Assembly: GCF_947507565.1 (NCBI RefSeq) | Contig: NC_089178.1 | Coordinates: forward strand, 3,100,001-3,164,000 | Origin: Oscarella lobularis | Taxonomy: Eukaryota > Porifera > Homoscleromorpha > Homosclerophorida > Oscarellidae | Direction: 5' to 3' | Length of the DNA stretch: 64,000 nt | Shown here: piece after piece, positions 33,618-44,210 of the stretch | Numbering within the stretch: the stretch's first letter is position 1 | How the letters are laid out: every line of letters starts with the position of its first letter | Notes under the pieces: model-generated | Told to the model about the DNA's origin: nothing | What the model saw: only the letters and a program-made list of their open reading frames with translations | The model's database searches: none | Program-made: the position numbers and the translations under genes

Positions 33618-35108
33618 TTACCAGTCCAGACTGGTTCGTTCTGTTTCATATCTTGGGCTGTTCTCCGTGTAGAATTGAGAGAACCAGCGGCGATGTTTGG
33701 CAATCAGTTGATCTTCCTTCATGAGCATCGGTTTCGAGACGAACGACTTGTTGTTCCAAATCGTCAAGTCTCGTTCCACTTGATGAAATTCGACCCACAT
33801 GACGAACTTACCGAGAATGGCCGGTTTCCATTTTTCAATAAAGACCAAGTGACTGACGCGTTGCAACATGGGCTCGATGGGAGTCAGACTCTGGACGAGG
33901 ATGCCACGACCGAGTCCAAAAGGAAGCACAAAAGGCAAATGAACGATGCCGGGACCAATCTAAAGAACATTCCCAAAAAATCAGAAGAAAAATTTGAAGT
34001 ACAGTACAGTACCTGCTTTGCTTTGAAGTCGAACGCAAAAGGCATAAGTCGTCCTAAAATTTGCACGTGGGCTTTGATGTTGAGCAGAGAGCAATGCTTC
34101 TCGGACGGATCTTCGCACGGGGCCCACGAGGCGTCCCACCTGTGCTGCATGCAGTCCCACTTGCCGCCGCGCATTTCTTTCAAATTGGTACCGGCAAGAA
34201 AAATGGGTCCGTGAAGATAATCCAAGTGCGCAATATCAGCCACATTCTCAGGTATTTCCTTATGAAAAAGATGACAGATTCTTCGTTTCCTCATCGTTTT
34301 CTCTTTTTACCTCGACATGACAGTTGATGTGCTGTTCCGTCATTCCCGTGCACTTCCAGTCGCCGCGCGTTATCTCCTCCACCTCTTCCGGCATCCAATA
34401 GGGCTCCACCTTCTCGGCGTGATACCAAATAAAAATCATTCCATTCATCTCGACGACCGGCCAGGACTTGGTACGCGCCACCTCCGGAACCTTTTCCGTG
34501 TACGGAATATTGACGCACTTGCCGTCGTCGCCGCGAAAGCGCCAACCGTGAAACGGACATTCGATGCAATTATCACGAACCACACCCCCGCAACCGAGAT
34601 TGGCCCCGAGGTGGGGACAATAGGCGTCGAGAACGTAGGCTACGCCGTCGTCGCCGCGAAACGCGGCGAGCTGCATTCCCAGCGCCGTGACGCTTTTCGA
34701 TTCGCCGCGCGCGAGTTGGTACGAGCAGAGAATGTTGAACCAGCCGTTCGGATAGACGGGCGGCACGTCGCCTCGCCTTCTTCGACGACTCACCTGCTGC
34801 GACCACGCCTCCGCTGAGACAGGCTTTTCGATGTGCTGCACGTAACCGCAGTCGGCGAGGTTGCGCATGAGACGGAGAGGAGCGAAGATGAAGTTGTAGA
34901 GCTTGCGAGTCGCGACGGCGACGAGAACGACTCGGGCGAGCCAAATCCACGTTTCCGTCTCGACTAGCGGTCGGAGGACGGGGAGAAGAGGAAATGAGGA
35001 CGTTTCGTTTCGCAACCATTCGGCGCTGTCGATTAGAGGACCCATGATCATTGGCGATGCAGCTATTGCCACAAAGACGGCGAGGAAAAGAGATTCCGCT
35101 GAAGCCAT
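33618..35108 (-). CDS. Cholesterol 7-desaturase, Rieske oxygenase (Neverland/DAF-36 type)
   Basis: Rieske-type oxygenase that converts cholesterol to 7-dehydrocholesterol in animals. Two N-terminal hydrophobic segments (SLFLAVFVAIAASPMIMGPL and WIWLARVVLVAVA) anchor it in membrane. The Rieske centre is CPHLGANLGCGG then CIECPFHGWRF, giving C-x-H and C-x2-H ligands. The mononuclear iron site is ENVADIAHLDYLH, matching E-x3-D-x2-H-x4-H. The C-terminal exon gives PFGLGRGILVQSLTPIEP and ends with ENSPRYETERTSLDW at 33618. Three exons; introns about 60 bp near 34257-34310 and about 50 bp near 33962-34014. Start at 35108. Family assignment is firm, the substrate follows from family knowledge. Confidence 0.9.
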
Positions 35109-35373
35109 CTTCGTTTATACGGGGACTTCATTCAACGTCAAATGCAGATTCAACCAGTTACTAGGGCGGTTATTAGTAGTTGAGAGACAAGATATCGCCA
35201 AGACGCACCCCACGAGCCTTCTCGCCGGCTTGAGACAATCTAAACTTGTCGAGTAGTAAATTCTCCCTGTTATCTCTTCTCTGATTGGTTAGCCAAACAG
35301 GAAGCAGATAAAAGGTCTTATAAGAAATTAGCATTCACAACGATAACCGTCAGTTGGACGGAACTCAAAAAAA
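35109..35373. promoter_or_regulatory. Divergent intergenic region with VWA7-A promoter elements
   Basis: Contains ATTGG (inverted CCAAT) at about 35284, GAAGCAGATAAAA at 35301-35313 and a TATAAG box at 35319-35324, 55 bp before the VWA7-A ATG. The last two recur upstream of the paralogue at 39095-39107 and 39169-39174. Confidence 0.5.
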
Positions 35374-38300
35374 ATGGTCCGTTCGACGAGCGCAATTTTG
35401 TTTGTCTTTTCGACACTCACCCATGCCGTCGCCTTCATGCCGAATTATGTCTTTCAATTTGCTCTCAAAGAGGCCAATCAAGCAGTCGCCGATTCATTCG
35501 ACGGCTCGTACACGCACAAGGACATCATTCGCGAAGCGAGTCTTCGAAGCGTTGCGCGTCTATATGAACGCTTGAATCCCGCCGAAATAGTTCCCGGCCA
35601 ATTGACGGGACTCGATCCTCTTACTCCCGGCACGCTGTTCAGCGCCGTCTACGGCGGCGGCAATTCGTCGTCGTTGACGTTCGAAGAGGCGCTCGATCAA
35701 ATCGAAATGGGAGCGGCGCAAGTCGATCAGAATCCGGACGCGACGTCGTCGGAGGCGCGGAAGCATTTCGACGACGAGAAAATTCGCGAGGGACATGGGT
35801 ATTTGCGAAAGAAGCGTGCCGATTTGATAGCGGTTCTCTTGGCGGAAGACGACGACGATGACGATGACCGATCAAACGCTTCTTCGGCGAATATTCGAAC
35901 GGCAAGACGACTTCTCGGCGAATGTCTATTGACATTGCAAGACTTTTACTCTCATACGAATTATGTCGAGTTGGGACGAAACGTTCCCCTTCGAGGTCTC
36001 GGTCTTGTGCCGGCGGGAAATATTGAAGATCTCAATGCGATTTCAAGTACGCTGACTATAAAGATGATGTCGTGTCGAATGCAGCGATTCACTTCTTTTA
36101 TCTAGAGGCCCACAAGGCAGCTTGCACTTCCTGCCCTGTTTCATTAATATGGAGCAAATGCGGAAAGGAACCGCTCTGTGCTGACAACGTCATCAAAACG
36201 AAATTGAATCGATTGACCAGTGGTTATTTTGTCTATCCCGGTGACGGGAAGGATAAGGTGAAACCGGCTGGAAAATGCAGCCACGGCGCTTACGCCGACA
36301 GGTATGAAATGCCTGATAAGATAGAAACAAGCACCGCTATTGTTTCTATTGTCTAGCTCGCGAATGACGCCACCGACTGGCGGAATTAACAAGAGTACGA
36401 AGAATTGCAAAGAATCGCCTCATTTTCATTTGCACGAGAAAGCGGTCGAGTTGGCGCGCAGCGCCACCGAGTCGTTTCTCGAAAACATACGAGAGACAGT
36501 GGGCGACAAGAAATTTAACAAATTATTCGGTTTGACGACGATTTACGAGAAGGGAATTTCCCTGTGTTTTGTCGTCGACACGAGCGGCAGCATGCACAAC
36601 GACATCGCATCGGTGGCACGACGAATCGAGCAAATAGTCCAGTCCGGCCGAAAGGCGTCACGATTTATCCTCGTTCCCTTCAAAGACCACAGTCACGGTA
36701 TCAGCCACTCGCCAGGTAAGAGAATAAGACGTCGAAATTGAAGCTATTCTCATTGTCTTCGAATAGCGTTTGGCCCCGCGTTCGTCGCGAAAACCCCCGA
36801 AGCGTTTCGCGACGCTATCAATAGCCTGCGAGCTAGCGGAGGTGGCGATTGCCCCGAGTTGGCTCTCCACGGACTGCGTCTTGCTCTGCAGACGTGCGAT
36901 CGGCGTTCGTCTATCTACGTCTTCACCGATGCCAGTGCCAAGGACGTCGAATTGAAAAACGAGATCGTGAGCTTGATCGAGGAAAAGAAGAGTCGGATTA
37001 CGTTTTTCTACACGGGTCTTTCCGGACGTCCGCCTTGCGGGGAATCGGCGGCGGCGACTCTGTACGAGCAAATATCTCGGAGATCGAGTGGACAGGTTTT
37101 GACTATTTCAAAAGCTCAAGTCGCGACGTCGACGGTCGTCTCGTTTGGAGAAACTGGACCGCTGTCTGCAACCCTATTGAATCAGGTTCACGCATTGAAG
37201 GAGAAGAATTTGCATCGTACTTTTATTGTCGACTGCACGTTGGCATCCGTAACGATATCGATCGCTTCTGAGAAGAGAGTCGTCGTTACTGTGACCGACC
37301 CAAAGGGCAACGCTTGGAGCGAAACGAATTCTTTTGTTGGGAGAGTGTTTGAGAATCCGACGGTTGGCGTCTGGATTTTGGAGGTCGAAGCTCAAGTTAG
37401 TGTCACGGTACTCGTGGTCGCAGCGACGCATGTCGATATATTCGATACGTTTGTTGACCTCGATGGCAGAGCTGGTCACCCGGGATTGTTTCCCAGCCAG
37501 GGACGGCCGTTAGAAGGTAAACGACGCCGTATAAGTTATTTCAATTTGAATAGACATTACTTTGTAGAAACAAAGATTAAGATTGTGATATCCGTAACAG
37601 GAATAGAAGAAATCGACGAGATAACCAGGATCGACGTCGTTGGATTAGACGGTAAAGTAATTCAGAAGAAGATAGGATTCGAACGAGGCGAGTTGACGTC
37701 GAGAAACACTTTTGGAGTGTCGTTTACGTCTCCGTCAAAACCCTTTCAATTGAAAGTCACGGGTAAAGCGAAGTGCGGTGGACGCGAGAAATCATTTCAG
37801 AGAATATCCAGCGTATTTCAACCGGAAAGCGTTAGAGTGAATCCAAAAAAGGACCCGAGCGGCACATTTGACGTCGAATTCGTAACGACGATAGATACGA
37901 GCGTCACAGCGACGTTTGACGATCCCGACGGATTTGGCGAATACGAAGCCCTTGTTCTTAACAGCTCAGCCCTTACGGAGAATCGCCGCCGCCGCCGCCG
38001 TCAAAATCCTGGAGAAAAGAAATCGTTTTCTGTAACGGAGTTTGTAAAAGTTGGACAGAAGTTGGTCGTGAAGATTACTCCGGTCATACCGGCAACGGCC
38101 GAAATTGGTTCCGTCGGAACTATTACCGTAGAGGCAAGTACGAGCAACGGCGACTCAATCAACTCGGCTACTGTGGATATACCGGCAGTTCCTTTGGTAC
38201 GTAAAATCATCTACAGTACTTTTATTTTAATAAATTTATTTTTCTTTCTTTAGGTTTTGGACGAAAAGCCGCCTGAGTGTGTAGTCGTGTCAAACAGTGG

Positions 38301-39033
38301 CGGTGACTGCGACGGCTTGACGACTCGCACCTGCGCTGAAAGAACGTGGTCACTCGTTGTCGATGTGACCGACGACGGCGTGGGACTAAAGACGGTCAGA
38401 GGTCTCGAAGACGAAATCGACGTTTCTTCGGAATTTCAACACTTGAAAGACTCGAAAAAGACGGAGTCGGTGAAGGCAACTGTTGGGTGCTGTCAGCGTC
38501 GAGCAACTATTCAGGCAACAGACAGTGTCGGAAACCGAATCAACTGTTCCACAATCAATCTACAACCTCTTCCAATTTTACCGCCAACTGTAGTACCGTC
38601 GACGTCACCAACTGTAGTGCCGTCGACGTCACCAACTGTAGTACAGCCGACGTCCTGCCCTCCGAGTCGGTGTGAGAGTTGCGGTATCGAATGCATTCCG
38701 GGGGAAAAATGCTCCGATGGGTTCCGCCAACGATTCTTCTCTCTTTTCTGGCAAATCGCTTACGACAAGCCGAAATTTGAAGTACCTCCGCAAAACCAAA
38801 CAACGGTCATTGACACTCTTTATCGGTCCTTTCTCCTACACTCCGACACAGATTCCTCTGATATACGACGCGCACCAAAGCCTCAGCTCTGCCGACTCGT
38901 GCGGGCTGTACGACAAAGGGATGCCTGTGCTGAAGAGCTGTGCCCTTGCTTTTTTAGCAAACCCGATATCGGTCACGGGCTACTGTGGGACGATTGGTCG
39001 TCGTGTTTAGTCAGCTTCATTTCATCTGAGTGA
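35374..39033 (+). CDS. VWA7-like secreted protein, paralogue A
   Basis: Signal peptide, then FMPNYVF, HKDIIREASLRSV and a helical region with LLTLQDFYSHTNYVELG, the Het-C/zinc-phospholipase-like N-terminal module of VWA7. TSGYFVYP, GKCSHGAY and GGINKST match vertebrate VWA7 closely. A vWA domain follows: FVVDTSGSMHND (MIDAS D-x-S-x-S), ILVPFKDH, LRASGGGDCPELALHGLRLAL and IYVFTDASAKD. Beta-rich repeats come next, then a polybasic RRRRRR stretch (about 37981-38001), more beta domains (PPECVVVSNSGGDCDGL), a short Thr/Pro/Val linker (VVPSTSPT repeats) and a C-terminal cysteine domain ending at TGA 39031-39033. About seven exons, short introns, one of which (37517-37567) is a multiple of three with no stop. 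No transmembrane helix or GPI signal seen, so probably secreted. Confidence 0.85.
38672..39024 (+). other. Unrecognised C-terminal cysteine domain, VWA7-A copy
   Basis: Begins CESCGIECIPGEKCSDGF, then about 60 less conserved residues, then LCRLVRAVRQRDACAEELC with PCFF, and DDWSSC at the end. The same arrangement occurs twice in the paralogue. I know no domain with this signature. Confidence 0.65.
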
Positions 39034-39094
39034 CGAGAGGTCTTTTGTCAGGCTATGAATTTTTGTCTGCTTTGTTCGTCAGTTCGTTTTTGTA

Positions 39095-39174
39095 GAAGCA
39101 GATAAAATACGGGATTGGAACCGTATCCGCTTTTTGAGAAGCAGACTCGTTGCCCCCGTAGGGGCTTTTATAAG
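39095..39174 (+). promoter_or_regulatory. VWA7-B promoter elements shared with VWA7-A
   Basis: GAAGCAGATAAAA at 39095-39107, a partial GAAGCAGA at 39138-39145 and TATAAG at 39169-39174, 56 bp before the ATG at 39225. The same 13-mer and TATA spacing precede paralogue A. Confidence 0.5.
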
Positions 39175-39224
39175 AGACCGCTTCCCGCTTGCGGTGGCAG
39201 TTGGAGTCGACTTGGGGAGCAGGA

Positions 39225-42200
39225 ATGGTCTGGACGCTCGCAACTTTGCTTGCTGCGTCGGCAATCAGTTGCGCCGTTGCCTTCATGCCGAACTACGTCT
39301 TTCGCCAATTTGACAACAACGAAGGATTCGACGGCTCGTACTCGCACAAAGACATCATTCGAGAGGCGAGCCTTCGAAGCGTAGCGCGTCTTTTCGAAGA
39401 CTTGAAGAGCGGCGAGATTGAGCCCGGCGATTTGGTCGGATTAAATCCCCTTACTCCGGGCACGCTCTTCAGTGCCGTTCACGGCGGCGTCGGAAAATCG
39501 TCGTCATTGAGTCTCGAAGAGGCTCTCGATCAAATCGAAGCGGGAGCGGCGCGAGTCGATCAGAACGTCTACGCAAACTCGTCGCAAGCGAAGAAGCATT
39601 TTGACAACGAGAAAATACTCGAAGGACATAAATATCTGAAAAAGAAGCGAGGTGACCTGATCGGATTTCTCCTGGCGGATGACGACCAGTCAAACGTTTC
39701 TTCGGCGAGCATGCGAATGGCGAGACGAGTGCTCGGCGAGTGTCTATTGACATTGCAGGATTTTTACGCTCATACCAATTACGTTGAGATGGGCCGAAAT
39801 GTTCCGCTTAGAGAACTCGGCGTAGAAAAGAACCTTTCCATCCCTCTTGCAGGTACGTTGACTATAGTACATATGGATCGGTGGAGAGTGAGAGAAACTC
39901 GTTTAATTCTACGTATAGAGAAGAATGAGAAGACGTGTTCAAACTGCCCTTCTCCGTCAACAAAGAAGTGTTTAAGAACGAATTTAATTGTAAAGGATCG
40001 ACTGACAAGCGGCTATTTTATTTATCCCACAGACAGGCCACCTAGGAACAAACCGGCCGGGAAATGCAGCCATGGCGCTTTCCAAGACAGGTGGCGGACG
40101 ATCGATATTATCGCCTTTTTTGGCTATCTATAATGCGGAACTGTCTAGCTCGCGATCAGAAAATCCAAAAGGCGGCATCAACAAGAGCACGAAGAACATA
40201 ACAAAGTCTCCTCACTTTTATTTGCACCAAGAGGCCGTCGACTTGGCACGCCACGCCACTGAGCTATTTCTCGATGGCGTACGAGAAAAAATCGGTGTTA
40301 AAAAATACCAGAAGTTGTTCGGTCTGACGGCTATCTACGAAGAGGGAATATCCTTGTGCTTCGTCATTGACACGACGGGCAGTATGCACAACGACATAGC
40401 CTCGGTGGCGCGTCGGGTTGAACAGATAGCGCAATCGGGCAGAAAAGCGTCGCGATTCGTACTCGTTCCTTTCAATGACAATGACCAGACTCCAGGTATA
40501 GGAGATAAGATAGCAATGCGAAAGTAGTATATCGCTTTCTAGCGTTTGGCCCACCTTTTGTGGGAAAGACCCTAACGGAGTTTCGCAATGCTATCGATCG
40601 TCTGCGGGCTCGCGGCGGTGGCAATTGTCCCGAGTTGGCCCTCCACGGATTGCGTCTCGCTCTGCAGACGTGCGATCCGCGATCGTCTATTTACGTCTTT
40701 ACTGATGCCGGTGCCAGCGACGTCGAATTGAAAGATGAAGTTATGAACTTGATCGAAGCAAAAAAAAGTCGTGTGACTTTCTTCTACACTGGTCGTCCCG
40801 ATCGTCCACCCTGCGGCGGCGAGCCAGCTGCGACATTATATGACAGTATAGCGACGAGATCGAGTGGACAGGTATTGCCCGTTTCCAAGATCGAAGTAGC
40901 CAAAGCGACGGTTGTGACCCTCGGAGAATCTGGTCCGCTCACAGCGACACTTTTGAATGCGCAGAATTCGAACACGCTACGTCTTAAATTTTTCGTTGAC
41001 TGTACGATAACTGCAATAACAGTTTCAATTGCTTCGAATGAAAGCACTGCTATCAACGTCAAAGTTACCGACCCGAAAAACAAATTGTGGGCGAAAACAA
41101 CATCTTCTATTGGAAAAGTTTTTGAGAATCCTGTTGTTGGTGTTTGGACTGTGGTAGCCAAAGCTCGTTCTCGTTTTTTGACTGGACTTGTTACAGGGGC
41201 GACGCACGTCGACGTTTCCGCCGAAGTTGTCGTTTTCGAAGGCAGAGCGGGTCACCGGGTTATTTATCCTCAACAACCACTGCAAAGTGAGTCAAATTAT
41301 ACGCAATGGGTGTTGCTAGATGCTTTTCTTCGTGGTAGATACCAGAACAAAATGTATCGTGTCTGTAACTGGAGTTGAACAAATAGACGAACTAACACAC
41401 GTTGATGTTATTGGATTAGACGGCAAAGTAATTGAAAAGGAACGGAAAATGGAGCAAGGCCGTCTGGCTTCAAGCAACGTTTATGCAGTGACGTTTCGTT
41501 CGCCACGCTCACCGTTTCAGATAAAAGTTGTGGGCAGCGCCTGCGGGACTCCGTTTCAACGATTATCTCGCGTTTTCACGCCAGAACTCTTGAACGTCAA
41601 AGAAACGGACAACTCTGACTCTGACGGTGCTATTGACGTCGAAGTACGCACTGAAATTTCTGACTGGGTTACAGCTACAGTGGAAAATAAGAATGGCTTC
41701 GTTAGAGAAGTAAGTAGCGCTACTGTCGCTTCTCCAGTCACAGAAAACGGACGACGTCGCCGCCGTCAGAGTGTTGAAGAAAAGAGGCCGCCATTGTCAT
41801 TTACTGTTACAAAGTTTGTAGAAGCGGGACAGAAATTGGTGATAACAATCATACCAGCAATACCGAAAACAGCCGAAATTGGGTCGGTCGGAACAGTTAT
41901 CGTCAAGGCGAGCACATCTGACGGCAAATCAATTAGCTCCGCAACCCTCGATATACCAGTTGTTCCCAAGGTAATTTTTTTAATAATTTTGATTTGTTAG
42001 ACTATTTTCTTTGTACTTAGGAGTTGGACGAAGATCCGCCAGTCTGTGTGGTTGTCTCGAACAGCGGCAGCGTCTGCGACGGCTTGACAACTCGAACCTG
42101 TGACGAAAGAAGGTGGTCTCTTGTCGTGAATGTGACAGACTACGGCGTGGGGCTTAAGAGGGTAGCAGGCCTCGAAGACGATGTTAACGTTCTTCCGGAA

Positions 42201-43895
42201 TTTCGACACCTGAGGGATTCTAAAAAGACAGAGTCGGTGACGGCGACTGTGGTATGCTGCCAGCGTGTCGCGACTATTCAAGCGAAAGACAGTGTCGGAA
42301 ATGAAGTCAATTGTCCTGCTATTGATCTAAAGCCTCTTCCACTTACTACGGAACCACCACCTACCACAGAACGGCCTACACCTACCACGGAACGACGTAC
42401 ACCTACCACGGAACGACGTACACCTACCACGGAACGACGTACACCTACCACGGAGCGACCTACACCTACCACGGAACGACGTACACCTACCACGAAACGA
42501 CCTACACCTACCACGAAACAACGACCTACACCTACCACGGAACGACCTACCACGAGCACAGACTGCTATTGTCGTATGTGTGAGGAGTACAATTTATATA
42601 TGGGTTTGCGGTGCAAATCCGGCGAGGAAAGCGGCGGTTATGGAAGCGGTGGCGATGGAAGCGGCGGCGATGGAAGCGGCGGCGATGGAAGCGGCGGCGA
42701 TGGAAGCGGCGGCGATGGAAGCGGCGGCGATGGAAGCGGCGGCGATGGAAGCGGCGGCGATGGAAGCGGCGGCGATGGAAGCGGCGGCGATGGAAGCGGC
42801 GGCGATGGAAGCGGCGGCGATGGAAGCGGCGGCGATGGAAGCGGCGGCGATGGAAGCGGCGGCGATGGAAGCGGCGGCGATGGAAGCGGCGGCGATGGAA
42901 GCGGCGGCGATGGAAGCGGCGGCGATGGAAGCGGCGGCGATGGAAGCGGCGGTGATGGAAGCGACGATGGAAACGGCGGCTGCCTAGATGGGCGAATTTA
43001 CCCGATCTTGTATGACATTGTGTACGGTCGCGAAAAAGGTCCGGGCCTGAACCCGACCCGTCAAGAGATCGTCATCGATATTTTTACTTCTCTCGCTACA
43101 TACCGTAACGGTACTACTCACATAAGAAAAAAAGAACTTTGCCAGTTTGTGGGATCTGTGTGGAAAAGGAATGCCTGTGCTATAGAGCTCTGCCGATGCT
43201 TCTTTCGCAAAGCAACCGATCAAGGATTAGGGCGAGAAGGTTGGTTTTCGTGTTTGCACCCGACAACGGTGACTTCGACGGCGACTCCGACGACAACGAT
43301 GACTTCAATTCCGAAGGCAGCGGTGACTTCAATTCCGACGGCAACGGTGACTTCAATTCCGACGGCAACGGTGACTTCAATTCCGACGGCAACCGTGACT
43401 TCAATTCCGACGTCAGTGGTGACTTCAATTCCGACGGCAACCGTGACTTCAATTCCGACGGCAACAATGACTTCAATTCCAAAGGCAGCGATGACTTCAA
43501 ATCCGACGGCAACGGTGACTTCAATTCCGACGCCAACCAGTACTTGTTCCACTGCGTGTATACAATGTGGGGATGTATGCAAGCCTGGCGATAGCTGCTC
43601 AGATGGGTTTGGCAAGCGACTTGATTCAATCTTGTATCACATCGTTCACCCCGGACAAAAAATACCACCTCCTCAACGAAATCTTGAAGACTTCGTCAAT
43701 GATGTATTTCTTTCCTTTATTACGTACGGTAACGATGGAAGTGATGGGATTTGCCGCTTTGTTCGGTCTGTGTGGGAAAGGGATGCCTGTGCTGTGAAGT
43801 TGTGCAGTTGTTTCTTTAGCAGGAAAAGAGATCGTGGATTGGAATGGAGGGATTGGTCAACTTGTATGACAAATGCGCAAGTTTCAGCAAATTAA
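39225..43895 (+). CDS. VWA7-like secreted protein, paralogue B, with expanded repeat linkers
   Basis: Tandem duplicate of paralogue A. ATG 39225 starts a signal peptide (TLATLLAASAISCAVA) followed by FMPNYVFRQFD, LLTLQDFYAHTNYVEMG, TSGYFIYP, GKCSHGAF, GGINKST, FVIDTTGSMHND, LRARGGGNCPELALHGLRL and IYVFTDAGASD. The polybasic RRRRR (about 41748-41772) is at the same place as in A. The distal part differs: a TPTTERR mucin-like tract, a (DGSGG)n tract, a first cysteine domain, a SIPTATVT tract and a second cysteine domain (CSDGFGKRLDSILYHIV, RFVRSVWERDACAVKLC), ending at TAA 43893-43895. So it has two copies of the cysteine domain against one in A. Probably secreted, with O-glycosylated flexible linkers. 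Confidence 0.85.
42352..42555 (+). repeat. 21-bp coding repeat, TPTTERR/P
   Basis: About nine in-frame copies of a 21-bp unit encoding PTTERRT with ERR/ERP/KRP variants. Thr/Pro content suggests a mucin-like O-glycosylated stalk. Confidence 0.9.
42631..42972 (+). repeat. 15-bp coding repeat, (DGSGG)n
   Basis: About 21 nearly identical 15-bp units (GGAAGCGGCGGCGAT). The frame that encodes DGSGG is supported because it joins the flanking conserved domains; the other two open frames (MEAAA and RRWKR repeats) are shadows. Near identity between units indicates recent expansion. Confidence 0.95.
43266..43545 (+). repeat. 24-bp coding repeat, SIPTATVT
   Basis: About eleven 24-bp units encoding TSIPTATV with A/K/S/N substitutions, linking the two cysteine domains of VWA7-B. 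Likely an O-glycosylated spacer. Confidence 0.9.
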
Positions 43896-44210
43896 CGTTT
43901 TTCTGTCAAAGTCTTTCCTCACGTTAGATTTTTTGCTCGTACATGTTTTCTCACGTGAATGCTTTTTTCGTCGTCAAAAACATCGAAATGAATTGCCCAT
44001 TTGTTGCGAGCGCTAGAAAAATGAGTGCGTGTATCGCACACAGATTCATGTTAGTAAGCCCGCTTTCGCCGGTGGCCCGGCTCTCCCGGATTAGACACAA
44101 GGCACGCCTATCGTTTTTCATCGACTTTTTACGCCAGTAGCGACTCCCATACAATAGTCCTTTCGTTCAAATCCCTTTAGCATCGAAGTTCAGCCGTAGC
44201 CAAGCGAAAG
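43896..44210. other. Intergenic region VWA7-B / SCAI
   Basis: 315 bp. A minus-strand frame at 43951-44154 includes a short hydrophobic stretch but no family resemblance and no splice partners; I do not call it. No RNA gene recognised. Confidence 0.5.

Noticed and set aside
36859-38253. Reading straight through 37517-37567 in VWA7-A as coding
   Set aside because: The segment has GT and AG ends, is 51 bp and has no stop by chance; the paralogue has an intron at the corresponding place and the inserted residues have no counterpart.
42580-42987. MEAAA-repeat and RRWKR-repeat open frames
   Set aside because: Alternative frames of the 15-bp (DGSGG)n coding repeat; only the DGSGG frame links conserved domains on both sides.
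42631-43545. CRISPR-like regular repeats
   Set aside because: Repeats are contiguous with no unique spacers and are coding; the organism is a eukaryote.
43951-44154. Small minus-strand frame with a hydrophobic stretch
   Set aside because: No family resemblance, no splice partners or conserved context; compatible with chance in AT-rich intergenic sequence.
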